DNA from: Bdellovibrionales bacterium | GTDB lineage: Bacteria > Bdellovibrionota > Bdellovibrionia > Bdellovibrionales > Bdellovibrionaceae | Reading direction: 5' to 3' | Length of the DNA stretch: 6,733 nucleotides | Assembly (NCBI GenBank): GCA_027320785.1 | Contig: DAHVKR010000074.1 | Location: forward strand, 1 to 6,733 | In this document: piece after piece, positions 5,591 through 6,733 of the stretch | Position numbering within the stretch: position 1 is the first letter of the stretch | How the letters are laid out: every line of letters starts with the position of its first letter | The notes under the pieces: generated by a model | What the model was told of the DNA's origin: nothing | The model's input: only the letters and a program-made list of their open reading frames with translations | The model's database searches: none | Position numbers and translations under genes: made by a program

Positions 5591-6166
5591 ATGAAAAAGA
5601 CAATTTTACTCTTAATCGCGATGTTCGGTTTAGCAGGATGCCCCGGTAATGATAAAGGTTCCTCAAATGGAACAGTGGGTGTGAATCAACTTTGCGCGAA
5701 CTGTGGATTTAATGCGGCAGCCTTTGGGCAGGCTTTAACATCTCAAATCCCACAAGCCTCATTGACTTTGAGTCTGGCGGGTGATGTGAATCAAATCAAT
5801 ATGCTCGCTTCTATGGGGCAAAATCCAATTTTTGCTTACCAAGGAATGATGAGTGTTTCGGGAACGATGACAGTTGTTTCACCTCTTCCTCTTGGATATT
5901 GCTACTTACCTGCTGGTCAATACACAGTTCAAACTGTTCAAGCGGGTCAATATAATATGGGTGTATTCAGCGTACCTGTTGTTCAATTCACAGGTCCCGT
6001 TACTTTGACAGCTCAGCTCGTGGACGGAGAAATTTTAAATAGCGGTGATATTTTGACAGGGTATGCAGCTTATTTTGTAGGTCTTCAAGGCCCTGCGATG
6101 ATGTACAATAATGGTCCCGCCAGTTCTTACACAAGCTGTATGGACAATATAGGCGTTCAATTTTAA
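5591..6166 (+). CDS. Small secreted lipoprotein of unknown function
   Basis: This 191-residue protein has a clear lipoprotein signal peptide (MKKTILLLIAMFGLAGC) with lipidated Cys17, followed by Pro-Gly-Asn and a short Gly/Ser tether. The mature domain has CANC (35-38), Cys104 and Cys183, few charged residues, and many Gln, Gly, Val and Tyr residues in probable beta strands. There is a small tandem repeat, AGQYTVQTVQ then AGQYNMGVFS (108-127). The ATG at 5591 has GAGGTG just upstream; an in-frame GTG at 5579 lies inside the preceding hairpin and is rejected. It follows the other lipoprotein gene by 24 bases, so both are probably one transcript. Like its neighbour it has one CxxC plus two later cysteines, though the sequences are otherwise dissimilar. 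Function unknown. Confidence 0.87.
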   Translation: MKKTILLLIAMFGLAGCPGNDKGSSNGTVGVNQLCANCGFNAAAFGQALTSQIPQASLTLSLAGDVNQINMLASMGQNPIFAYQGMMSVSGTMTVVSPLPLGYCYLPAGQYTVQTVQAGQYNMGVFSVPVVQFTGPVTLTAQLVDGEILNSGDILTGYAAYFVGLQGPAMMYNNGPASSYTSCMDNIGVQF

Positions 6167-6205
6167 TTTAAAATAAATTTTAGAATCAGGATGATATCTC
6201 TTTCG

Positions 6206-6236
6206 AGCCTCGCTGTTCTTGACAGCGGGGCTTTTT
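6206..6236 (+). terminator. Intrinsic terminator of the lipoprotein pair
   Basis: The 11-base stem AGCCTCGCTGT / ACAGCGGGGCT has one T-G wobble, a TCTTG loop and then TTTTT. It lies 39 bases after the second lipoprotein stop. The loop and 3' arm also contain the -35 hexamer of the recombinase promoter. Confidence 0.92.
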
Positions 6237-6247
6237 ATTTCTCTAAT
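6219..6247 (+). promoter_or_regulatory. Sigma70-type promoter of the xer gene, inside the terminator
   Basis: TTGACA (6219-6224) and TCTAAT (6242-6247) are separated by exactly 17 bases, giving 11 of 12 consensus positions. The expected start of transcription, about 7 bases after the -10, falls at about 6254, which is the A of the recombinase ATG. This suggests a leaderless or nearly leaderless mRNA. The hexamers are seen; the start point is inferred. Confidence 0.6.
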
Positions 6248-6253
6248 AAGGAT

Positions 6254-6733
6254 ATGAACTTACCTCTTTGGGTCGAATTTTTTGAGGATTTGCAGCATAT
6301 TCGGGGTCGATCCCAAAATACGGTGATGGCTTATCGCCGGGATCTGGAACTTTGGGTTCAGTACCATTCTCAGTCAGGCGTATCTCCTTTATCTGTTATG
6401 GGCTTCTATGATTTCATGAAGAAACAAAAACTTTCAGTTCGTTCTCAGGCTCGAGTCATTTCCAGCCTTCGAACCTATTTTAAGTTTATCGAATCCCGTG
6501 GTGTAGAAGCTCCACAGCTCCGCGAACTGCGACCACCTAAAGTTAAAGTTAAACTGCCTAAAACCTTACAGTATGCTGATTTCGAAAAACTCCTTCAGTC
6601 TTGTCAAACAGAGGATGCCCATAAAACAGCCCGAAACCAACTAACCTTATTATTTTTATATGGATTGGGTTGTCGTGTGTCTGAACTGATCGAAATGGAC
6701 GTCTCAGATATCAATATGACCGAGCGATGGGTG
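6254..6733 (+). CDS. xerD: Tyrosine recombinase XerC/XerD type, N-terminal 160 residues (runs off the right edge)
   Basis: The frame is open from the ATG at 6254 to the last base of the window. Residues 1-90 are the SAM-like core-binding domain, with the family pattern NTVMAYRRDLELW (22-34) and RSQARVISSLRTYFKFIE (63-80). The linker RPPKVKVKLPKTL (93-105) leads into the catalytic domain, whose start LLFLYGLGCRVSELIEMDVSDIN (132-154) carries the first catalytic Arg (141). The remaining Lys, His-x-x-Arg, His and Tyr residues lie outside the window. In the family this enzyme pairs with a partner to resolve chromosome dimers at dif with FtsK. The linker and RVSEL region resemble XerD slightly more than XerC, but which of the two it is cannot be settled here. 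AAGG lies only 2 bases before the ATG, too close for a good ribosome binding site, in line with the leaderless promoter. Confidence 0.92.
   Translation, partial: MNLPLWVEFFEDLQHIRGRSQNTVMAYRRDLELWVQYHSQSGVSPLSVMGFYDFMKKQKLSVRSQARVISSLRTYFKFIESRGVEAPQLRELRPPKVKVKLPKTLQYADFEKLLQSCQTEDAHKTARNQLTLLFLYGLGCRVSELIEMDVSDINMTERWV

Noticed and set aside
6254..6733. The tyrosine recombinase as an integrase of a mobile element
   Set aside because: The N-terminus and linker match housekeeping XerC/XerD, and no attachment-site repeats, excisionase or phage genes are visible in the window.

Overview
The window looks like chromosomal DNA of a predatory bacterium or close relative in the Bdellovibrionota (Bdellovibrio or Pseudobdellovibrio type). 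This is inferred from the AT-leaning composition, the density of small Cys-containing lipoproteins and orphan beta-barrel proteins, and the style of the NfeD, slipin and Xer proteins. No marker gene proves it. No mobile element, CRISPR array, tRNA or rRNA was seen.

Layout. (1) Left third, minus strand: an orphan outer-membrane beta-barrel protein (1837 down to 611). It overlaps by 14 bases the start of a lipoprotein gene (624 down to 1, running off the window). (2) A roughly 250-base divergent intergenic region (1838-2088) holds several inverted and direct repeats, including a CRP/FNR-like palindrome placed where a class II activator would sit. (3) Plus strand, 2089-4617: a tight three-gene operon. 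It encodes a 158-residue protein that appears to keep the uracil-DNA glycosylase fold without its catalytic motifs (perhaps a HolD-like clamp-loader subunit), a long-form NfeD membrane serine protease, and a slipin/stomatin. The first junction is a 4-base ATGA overlap and the second a 10-base gap. A strong intrinsic terminator closes the operon. (4) 4799-6166: two consecutive small lipoproteins with a similar cysteine layout, separated by a GAAA-tetraloop hairpin and closed by a second intrinsic terminator. (5) 6254 to the right edge: the N-terminal 160 codons of a XerC/XerD-type tyrosine recombinase. Its predicted promoter starts inside the preceding terminator hairpin and would place the transcript start on the ATG.

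How the genes work together. NfeD and slipin form the well-known membrane quality-control pair: the NfeD protease is reported to cleave the C-terminal hydrophobic segment of its partner stomatin in Pyrococcus, and a matching segment is visible here. The lipoproteins and the beta-barrel are envelope components of unknown function. The recombinase is probably the housekeeping chromosome-dimer resolvase. The points most worth a second look are the degenerate UDG-fold gene coupled to nfeD, the terminator-embedded promoter with a probably leaderless xer mRNA, and the start-codon hairpin at the barrel/lipoprotein overlap.
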